Shown: positions 39,897 to 48,260 of the stretch, piece after piece
How the letters are laid out: every line of letters begins with the position of its first letter
Numbering within the stretch: position 1 is the first letter of the stretch
The notes under the pieces: generated by a model
Told to the model about the DNA's origin: nothing
Databases searched by the model: none
Seen by the model: only the letters and a program-made list of their open reading frames with translations
Translations under genes and position numbers: made by a program
Source: a bacterium
GTDB lineage: Bacteria; Zhuqueibacterota; Zhuqueibacteria; Zhuqueibacterales; Geothermadaptataceae
NCBI GenBank assembly: GCA_024275575.1
Contig: JAJRYV010000076.1
Coordinates: 62,001-126,000 of the forward strand
Direction: 5' to 3'
DNA length: 64,000 bases

Positions 39897-41669
39897 ATGA
39901 GCGATAAATTTGCAATGCGTTCCCATACTTGTGGTGAGCTGCGCGAAGAAAACAAAGGTGAAAAAGTAACGTTGATGGGCTGGGTAGGGCGGCAACGCGA
40001 TCACGGCGGCATTATTTTTATCGATCTGCGCGACCGATACGGCATGACACAAATTGTTTTCAATCCCTCAGCCGATGCTGTTTATGCGACGGGCAAGAGC
40101 TTGCGCGGAGAATTTGTCGTGGCTGTGACGGGTGTCGTAGAGAAACGGCCCGATAATATGGTGAATGATAATCTAACAACGGGGCAAATCGAAGTAGTTG
40201 CTGAAACGGTTGAAATTCTCAACGTTGCCAAAACGCCGCCGTTTGAAATCGATGATAATGTCGAAGTTTCCGAGGAAATACGCCTAAAATACCGCTACCT
40301 CGACATGCGTCGTTCGCAAATGCAGCACAACCTGATTATGCGCCATAAAATGGCCCAGCTCACACGGCGTTATTTTGATCGCAATGGATTTATCGAGATC
40401 GAAACGCCGATGCTGATGCGCAGCACGCCGGAGGGTGCTCGTGATTATCTCGTGCCAAGCCGGGTGCATCATGGCCGGTTTTATGCACTGCCGCAATCGC
40501 CGCAAACATACAAACAATTATTGATGGTTTCCGGTTTTGACCGCTATTTTCAGATCGTTAAATGTTTTCGCGATGAGGATTTGCGGGCGGACCGCCAGCC
40601 GGAATTCACGCAAGTCGATGTTGAGCTCAGCTTCGTCACCCAGGAAGAAGTTTTAAATCTCGTCGAACCACTCATGGCTGAGTATATGGACCAGCTTTTG
40701 GGTAACAACCTGGAATTGCCGATTCAGCGCATGACATTTGCCGAAGCGATGGAAAAATATGGCACCGACAAACCCGATTTGCGTTTCGGTATGCAACTTG
40801 TCGAACTCAGTGATTTGGTCGAAAACTGTGATTTCAAAGTTTTTACCGACTGCATTCAAAACAAAGGCGCTGTTAAGGGTATTTGTTTTGCCGGTGGGGC
40901 AAAATATTCGCGCAAACAACAAGATGTTCTCACAGCGTTTGCCCGGCAAGGGGGCGCCAGGGGGTTGGTGATCATCAAAATAGCTGGAACGGACTGGCAG
41001 GGAAATCTGACCAAATTTTTTAATTCTGCAACCCGACAAAACATCATCGAACGCATGCAGGCAAAGGATGGCGATTTACTACTCATCGTTGCCGATCAGC
41101 GGCAGGTGACAAATGAGGCCCTCGGCGATTTGCGTCTGCGTATCGCCGGGGAAGAAGGCTTGCAAAAGGATGATTGCTATGCATTTCTTTGGGTCACCGA
41201 TTTTCCGCTTCTCGAATACGATGATGAAGAGGGGCGTTTTGTCGCCCGCCACCATCCGTTTACCTCACCGAAAGATGAGGATTTACAATGGCTCAATTCA
41301 GATCCCGGACGGGTGCGCGCCAAGGCATACGATCTTGTTCTCAACGGAACGGAAATAGCGGGCGGCAGTATCCGGATATTCAAAAAAGATATGCAGCAGG
41401 AAATGTTCAAGTTATTAAATATTTCTGACGAAGAAGCGAACAATAAATTTGGCTTTCTCATGGAGGCTTTTGAATATGGCGCACCACCTCACGGCGGCAT
41501 TGCTTTCGGCTTCGACCGGATGGCGATGTTATTCGCCGGAAGAAAGTCAATTCGTGATGTGATTGCCTTTCCAAAAACCAGCAGCGCCATTTCACTGATG
41601 GATGGCGCACCCAGTGCGGTAGATTCAAAACAGCTGCAGGAGCTGGGCGTCAAATTAGCGACTGAGTAA
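39897..41669 (+). CDS. aspS: Aspartyl-tRNA synthetase
   Basis: AspRS (590 residues, bacterial type) charges tRNA(Asp). The N-terminal anticodon-binding OB fold shows LMGWVGRQRDHGGIIFIDLR. The class II catalytic core has motif 2 FRDEDLRADRQPEFTQVD, the bacterial GAD insertion domain, and motif 3 GIAFGFDRMAMLFAG. The C-terminal segment is DVIAFPKTSSAISLMDGAPS. Start is ATG 39897 with AAAGG upstream. A strong promoter for the next gene starts 8 bases after the stop. Confidence 0.99.
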   Translation: MSDKFAMRSHTCGELREENKGEKVTLMGWVGRQRDHGGIIFIDLRDRYGMTQIVFNPSADAVYATGKSLRGEFVVAVTGVVEKRPDNMVNDNLTTGQIEVVAETVEILNVAKTPPFEIDDNVEVSEEIRLKYRYLDMRRSQMQHNLIMRHKMAQLTRRYFDRNGFIEIETPMLMRSTPEGARDYLVPSRVHHGRFYALPQSPQTYKQLLMVSGFDRYFQIVKCFRDEDLRADRQPEFTQVDVELSFVTQEEVLNLVEPLMAEYMDQLLGNNLELPIQRMTFAEAMEKYGTDKPDLRFGMQLVELSDLVENCDFKVFTDCIQNKGAVKGICFAGGAKYSRKQQDVLTAFARQGGARGLVIIKIAGTDWQGNLTKFFNSATRQNIIERMQAKDGDLLLIVADQRQVTNEALGDLRLRIAGEEGLQKDDCYAFLWVTDFPLLEYDDEEGRFVARHHPFTSPKDEDLQWLNSDPGRVRAKAYDLVLNGTEIAGGSIRIFKKDMQQEMFKLLNISDEEANNKFGFLMEAFEYGAPPHGGIAFGFDRMAMLFAGRKSIRDVIAFPKTSSAISLMDGAPSAVDSKQLQELGVKLATE

Positions 41670-41677
41670 GTTTTTGC

Positions 41678-41706
41678 TTGACAAAGAGCGATTTTATCGT
41701 TATAAT
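41678..41706 (+). promoter_or_regulatory. Perfect sigma-70 consensus promoter for the lipoprotein-LysM genes
   Basis: TTGACA (41678-41683), a 17-base spacer and TATAAT (41701-41706) form an exact match to the consensus, directly after aspS. Transcription would start near 41713, giving a leader of about 118 bases before the lipoprotein start. This is the strongest promoter seen in the window. Confidence 0.93.
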
Positions 41707-41763
41707 ATCGCAAATTTCTTTGACGTTAATCTATAAAAAACAACCCCATCTGTTAGAAAAATA

Positions 41764-41805
41764 TCTTCACCTAGTATACAAAAAAAATAATAGATCTTGT
41801 GAAGA
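41764..41805 (+). promoter_or_regulatory. Possible leader hairpin upstream of the lipoprotein gene
   Basis: In the leader, TCTTCAC (41764-41770) can pair with GTGAAGA (41799-41805). Bases CACCT (41768-41772) can also pair with AGGTG of the Shine-Dalgarno (41818-41822). Two alternative pairings could therefore open or close the ribosome site. The case is weak because the stems are short. Confidence 0.3.
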
Positions 41806-41830
41806 AGAACCGGAAGGAGGTGTAACAATT

Positions 41831-42100
41831 ATGCAAATGACACCCACAAAATTATCCAATTGGGTGCTCGCAGCGGCTTTTGCTGTGTCATTGGTACTCG
41901 CAGGTTGTGGAGGTGGTCCAAACGCCGAGCAACTACAGCTTCTCGAAGAAACAAAACAGGCGGCGCTTTCCGCTGAGCAGAAATTGCAGCAGTGTGAAAG
42001 TGGCAAAGCAAGTGCATCCGATCAACTTGAGCAGAAAAAACGCGATCTCCAAAAAGCGCAAGATGAGATGGCATCTGTGAAAAGTCGGTTAGGCATGTAG
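41831..42100 (+). CDS. Small Lpp-like coiled-coil outer-membrane lipoprotein
   Basis: The 89-residue protein has a signal sequence ending in a lipobox LVLAGC (Cys near residue 25). The remaining 65 residues form one helix rich in Ala, Gln, Glu and Lys (heptad-like AEQLQLLEETKQAALSAEQ), resembling the small lipoproteins of the Lpp or alanine-zipper kind. The frame is open upstream to 41678. ATG 41831 is chosen because it follows a near-perfect Shine-Dalgarno, GGAAGGAGGTG, and gives a proper signal peptide. The perfect promoter and this site predict very high expression. The LysM protein follows 43 bases later. Confidence 0.85.
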   Translation: MQMTPTKLSNWVLAAAFAVSLVLAGCGGGPNAEQLQLLEETKQAALSAEQKLQQCESGKASASDQLEQKKRDLQKAQDEMASVKSRLGM

Positions 42101-42143
42101 TTAATGATCAATTCAAGCGTAAAAAAGGTTTAAGGAGCTAGGC

Positions 42144-42977
42144 ATGAAATTTACAAAGATTCTCTTCGCAGGAATCTTCGCCTTTTCATTAGCTACTTCT
42201 GCTGTTGCCCAGGATCAGGAAATGACCATGGATGAGTATAAAGCTCAACTTGCAGAATGGCAACAACGGGAAGCAGATGCAAATGCTGCGATTACGAAAT
42301 GCGAAGGTGAAACCGGCACTTTGAAAGATGAAGTCGCCAGTCTTGACGGACAAGTTAAAAATACTTGGGATGAAATTTATAATCTCGTCGGCGGAAAAGA
42401 CGCGGTCGACGCTTATAAAGGTGAACTCGATGCACTCGAAGCGGAAGTTGACGGGCTGGCAGCATTGTCACCCGAAGAACTTTTCAAACGCCGTAAAGAA
42501 ATCGATGCATTGGAAGAAAAACTGAACGGCATGAAAGATAACCCGGTTTATGCATTGACGGAAATGCAAAATAAAGTTGCTTCTATCGAAGGCAAGATCG
42601 CTCGTCTGCGCGACAGCATGCCGGCAGCAATGTACGATGAATACACCGTTGCACGTGGTGATTATCTCTGGAAAATCGCCAAAAGTGACGATATTTATGG
42701 TGATCCTTTCCAGTGGGTACGAATTTATTCGTACAACCGTGATCAGATTAAGAACCCCGATATGATCTTTCCTGACCAGATTTTTAAAATTCAACGCGGC
42801 GTCGGTCCTGCGGAATATCTGGTGAAAAAAGGTGATTATCTATACAAAATTGCCGGTAACGAAGAGGTTTTGGGCGATCCGACAAAATGGACTCAGATTT
42901 ATGAGCAGAATAAAAATGTTGTCGGTGACGATCCAAATATGATCTATCCTTACCAGGTTTTGAAACTGCCGGAATAA
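42144..42977 (+). CDS. Exported protein with coiled coil and two LysM domains
   Basis: The 277-residue protein has a signal peptide (1-22, cut after AVAQ) and a Glu/Ala/Lys-rich helical region (about 25-160). Two LysM-type peptidoglycan-binding domains follow near 165-215 and 225-277 (YTVARGDYLWKIAKSDDIYG and YLVKKGDYLYKIAGNEEVLG). Together with the lipoprotein upstream it may attach the envelope layers to peptidoglycan, an inference from domains and operon. AAGGAG precedes the ATG, and the gene ends in two terminators. Confidence 0.87.
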   Translation: MKFTKILFAGIFAFSLATSAVAQDQEMTMDEYKAQLAEWQQREADANAAITKCEGETGTLKDEVASLDGQVKNTWDEIYNLVGGKDAVDAYKGELDALEAEVDGLAALSPEELFKRRKEIDALEEKLNGMKDNPVYALTEMQNKVASIEGKIARLRDSMPAAMYDEYTVARGDYLWKIAKSDDIYGDPFQWVRIYSYNRDQIKNPDMIFPDQIFKIQRGVGPAEYLVKKGDYLYKIAGNEEVLGDPTKWTQIYEQNKNVVGDDPNMIYPYQVLKLPE

Positions 42978-42986
42978 AATTTTGGA

Positions 42987-43024
42987 AAACTCCCGGGCTG
43001 AAATTCACTACTCGGGGGTTTTTA
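42987..43024 (+). terminator. Rho-independent terminator after the LysM gene
   Basis: AAACTCCCG (42987-42995) pairs with CGGGGGTTT (43013-43021) with one G-T pair, around a 17-base loop, followed by TT. The stem lies 9 bases after the stop. It is the first of two terminators in tandem. Confidence 0.72.
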
Positions 43025-43041
43025 AAATTGTTATCTTTGTT

Positions 43042-43085
43042 AAGCTCTTGCATGAGTCCGCTCATGGCCGAAGAGCTTTTTTTTT
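43042..43085 (+). terminator. Second strong hairpin with T-run, 12 bases before phoH
   Basis: AAGCTCTT and AAGAGCTT form a stem, extended inside by GCATGAG and CTCATGGC around TCCG. Nine T residues follow. The T-run runs almost into the phoH ribosome-binding site (AAGGAG at 43086-43091). It may be a backup terminator for the LysM unit or an attenuator for phoH. Confidence 0.85.
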
Positions 43086-43096
43086 AAGGAGTATCT

Positions 43097-44065
43097 GTGC
43101 AAAACAATCCGGATGAACGAAGAATTGAAATAGCAGGGCTGGATTATATCGGATTTTTAGGTGCAAATGATCAGAATATTAAAAAAGTTGCCGCAAATTT
43201 CGAGTGCACTATTTCTGCCAGGGGCCATTATATTATTTTAAAAGGGGAAAAGGCGGAAGTCGATCAGGTCGAAAAAGTATTTACGGAACTCATTCTTCTT
43301 TTTAACAGAAACGACAGCTTGCAACCGGAAGATATCGATGTCGTTGTTTCGGTGGTCAAACAGGATATGCCCTTTAAACAACCCGCAGAGCGTAATGGCG
43401 ACTGGCCTGCAATAATTTATACCAAAGATACGGCAATTAAACCAAAAACAGGCGGACAATTAGACTATGTGCAAAAGGTTGATAATAACGATCTTGTTTT
43501 TGCTATCGGGCCTGCCGGAACCGGAAAAACGTACCTGGCTGTCGCATTGGCCGTCGCTCATCTGCGAGATAAATTTATTTCCAAGATCGTTTTAACTCGC
43601 CCGGCTGTGGAAGCGGGTGAGAGCTTGGGTTATCTGCCCGGCGATATCCTCGAAAAGGTCGACCCATACCTGCGTCCGCTTTATGACGCTTTGGATGACA
43701 TGATTCCGCAGGAAAAATTACAAAAGTATATTCAAACCCGCATTATTGAAGTTGCACCACTGGCATATATGCGCGGCCGCACTCTGAATAATGCGTTCCT
43801 TATTCTTGATGAAGCGCAAAATACAACGCCTGGCCAGATGAAAATGTTACTCACCCGGTTGGGAATAAATTCCAAAGCGATCGTGACGGGTGATATTACG
43901 CAAATCGATCTTGGGAGAAATCTTGAATCCGGTTTAATTCAGGTACAATCAGTACTGAAAGATGTGCCCGGTGTTGATTTTGTCTACTTGAATGACCAGG
44001 ATGTGGTGCGACACAGGTTGGTGAGGGAAATTATTAAGGCATATGATTCATACAATCATGAATAA
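43097..44065 (+). CDS. PhoH-like protein
   Basis: The 322-residue P-loop ATPase begins with a KH-like domain (about 1-75), followed by the PhoH ATPase: KTGGQLDYVQ, Walker A GPAGTGKTYLAVALAV near 138, and TRPAVEAGESLGYLPGDI. Walker B is FLILDEAQNTTPGQ near 233, and TGDITQIDLG follows. PhoH is an ATPase, associated with RNA processing through its neighbour YbeY. It starts at GTG 43097 and is 11 bases from pgpH. It is the head of the phoH-pgpH-ybeY-corC cluster widespread in bacteria. Confidence 0.95.
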   Translation: MQNNPDERRIEIAGLDYIGFLGANDQNIKKVAANFECTISARGHYIILKGEKAEVDQVEKVFTELILLFNRNDSLQPEDIDVVVSVVKQDMPFKQPAERNGDWPAIIYTKDTAIKPKTGGQLDYVQKVDNNDLVFAIGPAGTGKTYLAVALAVAHLRDKFISKIVLTRPAVEAGESLGYLPGDILEKVDPYLRPLYDALDDMIPQEKLQKYIQTRIIEVAPLAYMRGRTLNNAFLILDEAQNTTPGQMKMLLTRLGINSKAIVTGDITQIDLGRNLESGLIQVQSVLKDVPGVDFVYLNDQDVVRHRLVREIIKAYDSYNHE

Positions 44066-44076
44066 GGTACAACCCA

Positions 44077-46524
44077 ATGTCTGATTCCAAAATGAGCAAA
44101 TCCATTGGTCAATCGATGGAACGGGTGAGTGGAAAAATCCAGCTCATTCATCAAGGCTATCTCTGGCAAATTGTCATCGTTTTGGCCTTTATTGTTCTTT
44201 CACTGCTGATGTTTCCGAAAGGCAAATCATTCAAGTTTTCTAACTTAAAGGTCGGAGAAATAAATGTTGGTGAACCGATTGTCGCACCTTTCACCTTTTC
44301 GATCAATAAATCTGCAGAGGAATACACCCAGGATAAAGAGAATGCCCGGAAAAATATTTTGCCCTATTTTTCCCGTTCTGACAGCATTGCGATTCAGTGT
44401 GAAGATCAGGCCAAATCCTTGCTTATGGATATTCAGGTAATTATCAAATCTGAAATACCGGATTCGACAAAGCAGTTTCAGCTCGTCGATGTCTTTTCAC
44501 GCAACAAGATCAACACATCCATCGATATTCTTACATTCTTTATCAAGCAATTCAACGACAAGGAAAAACAGAGTGATACAGGAGCTTTATCCTTTGAGGC
44601 CTTCACCGAAAAACTGTTGATTGTATTGCGCGATATCACTGCCATCGGTGTGCTCGATGTGGCACCGGAAGACTTGCCCAACAGCCCGGCACAGATCATT
44701 ATCAGACAAGATTCGGAAGTTGAAAGTGTGCAGGCTGATCTTTTCAGTCATGTTAAAAACCTGAATGAAAATATTTTGACAAAGTTAAAAGGCCATTTTA
44801 GCGATGAAGTGATCTATCATGCGGGTTATGATATTTTGCATTCCATCATTCGCCCAAATATTTTATATGATGCCGAAGAAACAAATAAGCGAATAAAGGA
44901 GGCGATCGCTCGTGTACCCCTCGCCAAGGGGACGGTTCTCGAAAAGGAAAAAATCATTGGCAGTAATGAACGAGTAACCGAAGAGCATATTCAAAAACTC
45001 ACCTCACTCGCCGAAGAAAAAACCCGGCGTGAAGGGGCTTCCAGTGACTGGGCTTTTCTTCGCCCCCTGGCCGGCAAGATGATACTCATCAGCGTGGCTG
45101 TTTTTTTTCTGCTCATTTATTTATTTTTAGCGGAAAAGGAGGTTTTCGATAATCCCAAATTATTGCTGATGGTCTTTATTTGCCTGCTGCTTGTCACTTT
45201 TAGTTCTTTTGAAATCAGCGAATTTGCCCTTTCTGAATACCTCATTCCCGTGGCGATCGCCCCCATGTTATTGACCATATTTTTTAATCCCTCGCTGGCA
45301 TTTATGGGTACGGTGACATTGGCAATTTTGCTTGGCGGTCTGTTGGGAAATGCCTACACAACCACATTTTTAACACTCACAGTCGGAACCATGAGTATTT
45401 TATCAGTTAAAAAAGTGCGTTCCCGCTCCTGGCTTTTCAAATCGATCATCTGGATAACGATGGGTTATATTATCGCCATCAGCGGGCTTGAATTGCTGCG
45501 TTATTCATCATTTGAAGAGCTGTCGATGAAATTGTTGCAGGGTATTATCAATGGCTTTCTGATTCCCATTTTGACATATGGCCTCAGCGTGATCTTCGAA
45601 TATCTTTTTGATATGACGACCGATGCGACCTTGCTTGAATTGTCCGATCTGAACCGGCCCGTTTTGCGAAAACTTGCGTTGCGGGCGCCGGGCTCTTATC
45701 ATCACAGCATTCTTGTCGGATCGCTGGCCGAGGCTGCTGCTGAAGCGATTGGCGCAAATTCATTGCTGGCTCGTGTTGGCGCCTATTATCATGATATTGG
45801 GAAAATGGAGAAACCCGAATACTTCGTCGAAAACCAGAAAGGCGGCCGTAACCCGCATGAAAAACTGTCGCCGAGCATGAGCGTTTTAATCCTGGTCAGT
45901 CATGTCAAACGCGGCCTGGAAATCGCCCAGGAACAGGGATTGCCGAAAGAAATTCAGGCTTTTATTCCGCAGCACCACGGCACAAATCTGGTCTCTTATT
46001 TTTACAACAAAGCCGTGGAAAAAAGTGATGGCAAAGAAGTTAATAAAATTGACTATCGCTATCCCGGACCAAAACCACAAACCAAAGAAACCGGCATCGT
46101 CATGCTTGCCGATGCGGTGGAGGCCGCATCGCGCACATTGAAAGACCCGTCCGTGAGCCGCTTGCGAAATCTCGTGAGCAATATCATCGATGAGCGCTTC
46201 AACAAGTGTGAACTTGACGAGTCACCAATGACGTTGCGCGAACTAAATCAAATTAAAGAAGCTTTTGTGCAAATTCTCACTGGAATTTTCCATGGTCGTA
46301 TCGAATACCCTGATCCGGAAAAAATATCGGCTAATGGAAATGGAAACAGGGGTGAACGGCAGGAGAAAAATGCTGAGCAGGCGAAAGCCCGAAAAACCGC
46401 TGCTGGTGAGAAAGCTGAAGAGCAAACCAAGTCACCGGCCACTGAAAATGCTTCTTTAAATAAAGTCGACAACAGTAATGATAACGACATACAATCACAG
46501 CAGCCTGAAAAAACTGAATCGTAA
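44077..46524 (+). CDS. pgpH: HD-domain 7TM phosphohydrolase (PgpH/YqfF-like c-di-AMP phosphodiesterase)
   Basis: The 815-residue protein has the 7TMR-HDED layout: an N-terminal membrane helix (about 29-46), a large extracytoplasmic domain (about 50-320), then a block of seven helices (about 330-505). A cytoplasmic HD domain follows, with His pairs in SYHHSILVG near 540 and YYHDIGKM near 571. Homologous PgpH hydrolyses cyclic di-AMP. No diadenylate cyclase is encoded in this window. The C-terminal 60 residues are a Glu, Lys and Asn-rich tail. It overlaps ybeY by 47 bases. Confidence 0.93.
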   Translation: MSDSKMSKSIGQSMERVSGKIQLIHQGYLWQIVIVLAFIVLSLLMFPKGKSFKFSNLKVGEINVGEPIVAPFTFSINKSAEEYTQDKENARKNILPYFSRSDSIAIQCEDQAKSLLMDIQVIIKSEIPDSTKQFQLVDVFSRNKINTSIDILTFFIKQFNDKEKQSDTGALSFEAFTEKLLIVLRDITAIGVLDVAPEDLPNSPAQIIIRQDSEVESVQADLFSHVKNLNENILTKLKGHFSDEVIYHAGYDILHSIIRPNILYDAEETNKRIKEAIARVPLAKGTVLEKEKIIGSNERVTEEHIQKLTSLAEEKTRREGASSDWAFLRPLAGKMILISVAVFFLLIYLFLAEKEVFDNPKLLLMVFICLLLVTFSSFEISEFALSEYLIPVAIAPMLLTIFFNPSLAFMGTVTLAILLGGLLGNAYTTTFLTLTVGTMSILSVKKVRSRSWLFKSIIWITMGYIIAISGLELLRYSSFEELSMKLLQGIINGFLIPILTYGLSVIFEYLFDMTTDATLLELSDLNRPVLRKLALRAPGSYHHSILVGSLAEAAAEAIGANSLLARVGAYYHDIGKMEKPEYFVENQKGGRNPHEKLSPSMSVLILVSHVKRGLEIAQEQGLPKEIQAFIPQHHGTNLVSYFYNKAVEKSDGKEVNKIDYRYPGPKPQTKETGIVMLADAVEAASRTLKDPSVSRLRNLVSNIIDERFNKCELDESPMTLRELNQIKEAFVQILTGIFHGRIEYPDPEKISANGNGNRGERQEKNAEQAKARKTAAGEKAEEQTKSPATENASLNKVDNSNDNDIQSQQPEKTES

Positions 46525-46897
46525 CTCTATCCGAAAACTTGCGCAAAGAGTTTGGAATCATTATAATAAAAAGAAGTGCCTGGTCGAAATCAATTTCGTC
46601 GATCGTGATGCTATCATTTCATTGCATGATCAATATTTTCAAAAGCCATCGATGACCGATGTCATCACTTTCAACTTGGGGATGGGGCCGCATGGAAAAG
46701 CGATTGGAGAGATTTATATTTGTCCTGAGTTCGCAGAAATGAGCGCTAAAAAATACAACTGTTCACCGACCGAAGAAATCGCCAGGTTAGTCATCCACGG
46801 CATGCTGCATTTTGTCGGCTTTGATGATGCCACACGAGAGCAGCGGCGGCAAATGCATGAATTGGAAAACAAGTTTTTAGAATTAAATACGGAATAA
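46478..46897 (+). CDS. ybeY: Endoribonuclease YbeY
   Basis: YbeY (139 residues) matures 16S rRNA ends and takes part in ribosome quality control. The family motif is H-x3-H-x5-H. Here it reads HGMLHFVGFDD, with His107, His111 and Asp117 in the third zinc position instead of His. An acidic third residue is familiar to me from some FCB-group YbeY proteins and may still bind metal. Also present are MTDVITFNLG and GEIYICPE. The gene starts within the end of pgpH. Confidence 0.93.
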   Translation: MITTYNHSSLKKLNRNSIRKLAQRVWNHYNKKKCLVEINFVDRDAIISLHDQYFQKPSMTDVITFNLGMGPHGKAIGEIYICPEFAEMSAKKYNCSPTEEIARLVIHGMLHFVGFDDATREQRRQMHELENKFLELNTE

Positions 46898-46945
46898 TTT
46901 TCCGTTTTAAAATCGATATTCAATTAAACGGAGCAATCAGAAGGT

Positions 46946-48235
46946 TTGGAACACGATCAATTAACCATCAATTTTGTCATCTTTTTTTTCTGCTGCATTT
47001 TTTCAGCATTATTCTCTGGATCGGAAACAGCTTTTTTATCAATTTCTCAATTGAACCGGTCTGAACTGGACGCCGAAGAGAAAAAAAGGTTTAAGAAGCT
47101 GACCAGGATCACCGAACGTATTCAGGAAATACTGATCGCCATTCTCATCGGCAATACGCTGGCAAATCTCACGGCGGCCACAACTGCAGCCCTGATCGCC
47201 TCTGACATCGCCCGCACCTACAATCTTAACCACGCGGTAACTCTGGCCGTCGAAGTCATCATCGTGACATTGGTTTTGTTGATTCTAAGCGAGCTGTTGC
47301 CGAAGCTGATCGCCGTTAAGAATCCATTACGTTTTGCAAGTGTTGCTTCCGGGCCACTCTCAGTCTATATCAATTTAATCCGTCCACTTACTTATATTCT
47401 CTATTCATTTACAGTATTTTTTAAGAAAATTACCGGCTTGCATCACGGCAACATTCCTTTTCGTAAAGAAGAATTGCTTACACTGGTGGAAATTGGCGAG
47501 GAAAAAGGGACGCTGGAAAAAGAAGAACGCGAAATGATCAGTTCGATTTTCGATTTTGGTGATACACAAGTCAAAGAGATTATGGTGCCGCGCATCGATA
47601 TCGTGGCGGTGGAAAAGAATACGACATTGAAACAGCTCATCGATTTGATCAAGAAGATGGGGCATACACGTATTCCGATTTTTGATAAATCCATCGATAA
47701 AATTTTGGGAGTTTTGCACGCCAAAGACCTGCTGCCGTACCTGCACCGGAAAAACGATGAAATCGAATTTTCCGAACTGGTCAGACCGGTCATCTTTGTC
47801 CCGGAATATAAAATGATCGACGATTTACTGCGTGAATTTCAACGGGAGCAATTGCACATGGCTGTAGTGGTCGATGAATATGGTGGTACCGCCGGGCTGG
47901 TGACGCTCGAAGATATTCTCGAAGAAATCGTTGGCGATATTCAGGATGAATATGATCATGAACCACCTTTGATTCGCAGAATTAATGAAAATACGGTGGT
48001 CGTCAATGCTAAAATTGATTTACATGATTTGAACAAAGAGCTCGATATCGAGCTGCCAACGGAAGAAGATTTTGGAAGCCTGGGTGGATTTATTTTTAGT
48101 TTGACCGGGGCTGTGCCTGTCAAAGATCAGGTTGTCGATTATAAGGAATGTAAATTTACCGTCGAAAGTATCGAACGAAATAGAATCGGGCAAATCCGTG
48201 TTCAGATAAACAGAGCGATGGAAACTCAGGAGTGA
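46946..48235 (+). CDS. Hemolysin-family CNNM/CBS-domain transporter (CorC/TlyC type)
   Basis: The 429-residue protein has a DUF21 (CNNM) membrane domain (about 5-180, with FSALFSGSETAFLSIS near the start), two CBS domains (about 200-325, with VPRIDIVAVEKNTTLKQL and VVVDEYGGTAGLVTLEDILE) and a C-terminal CorC_HlyC domain (about 345-425). Members transport magnesium or cobalt. The start is TTG 46946 with AAGG upstream. It is the last gene of the phoH cluster. Confidence 0.94.
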   Translation: MEHDQLTINFVIFFFCCIFSALFSGSETAFLSISQLNRSELDAEEKKRFKKLTRITERIQEILIAILIGNTLANLTAATTAALIASDIARTYNLNHAVTLAVEVIIVTLVLLILSELLPKLIAVKNPLRFASVASGPLSVYINLIRPLTYILYSFTVFFKKITGLHHGNIPFRKEELLTLVEIGEEKGTLEKEEREMISSIFDFGDTQVKEIMVPRIDIVAVEKNTTLKQLIDLIKKMGHTRIPIFDKSIDKILGVLHAKDLLPYLHRKNDEIEFSELVRPVIFVPEYKMIDDLLREFQREQLHMAVVVDEYGGTAGLVTLEDILEEIVGDIQDEYDHEPPLIRRINENTVVVNAKIDLHDLNKELDIELPTEEDFGSLGGFIFSLTGAVPVKDQVVDYKECKFTVESIERNRIGQIRVQINRAMETQE

Positions 48236-48260
48236 CTCGGTTAATAACAGGCGGTTAATC

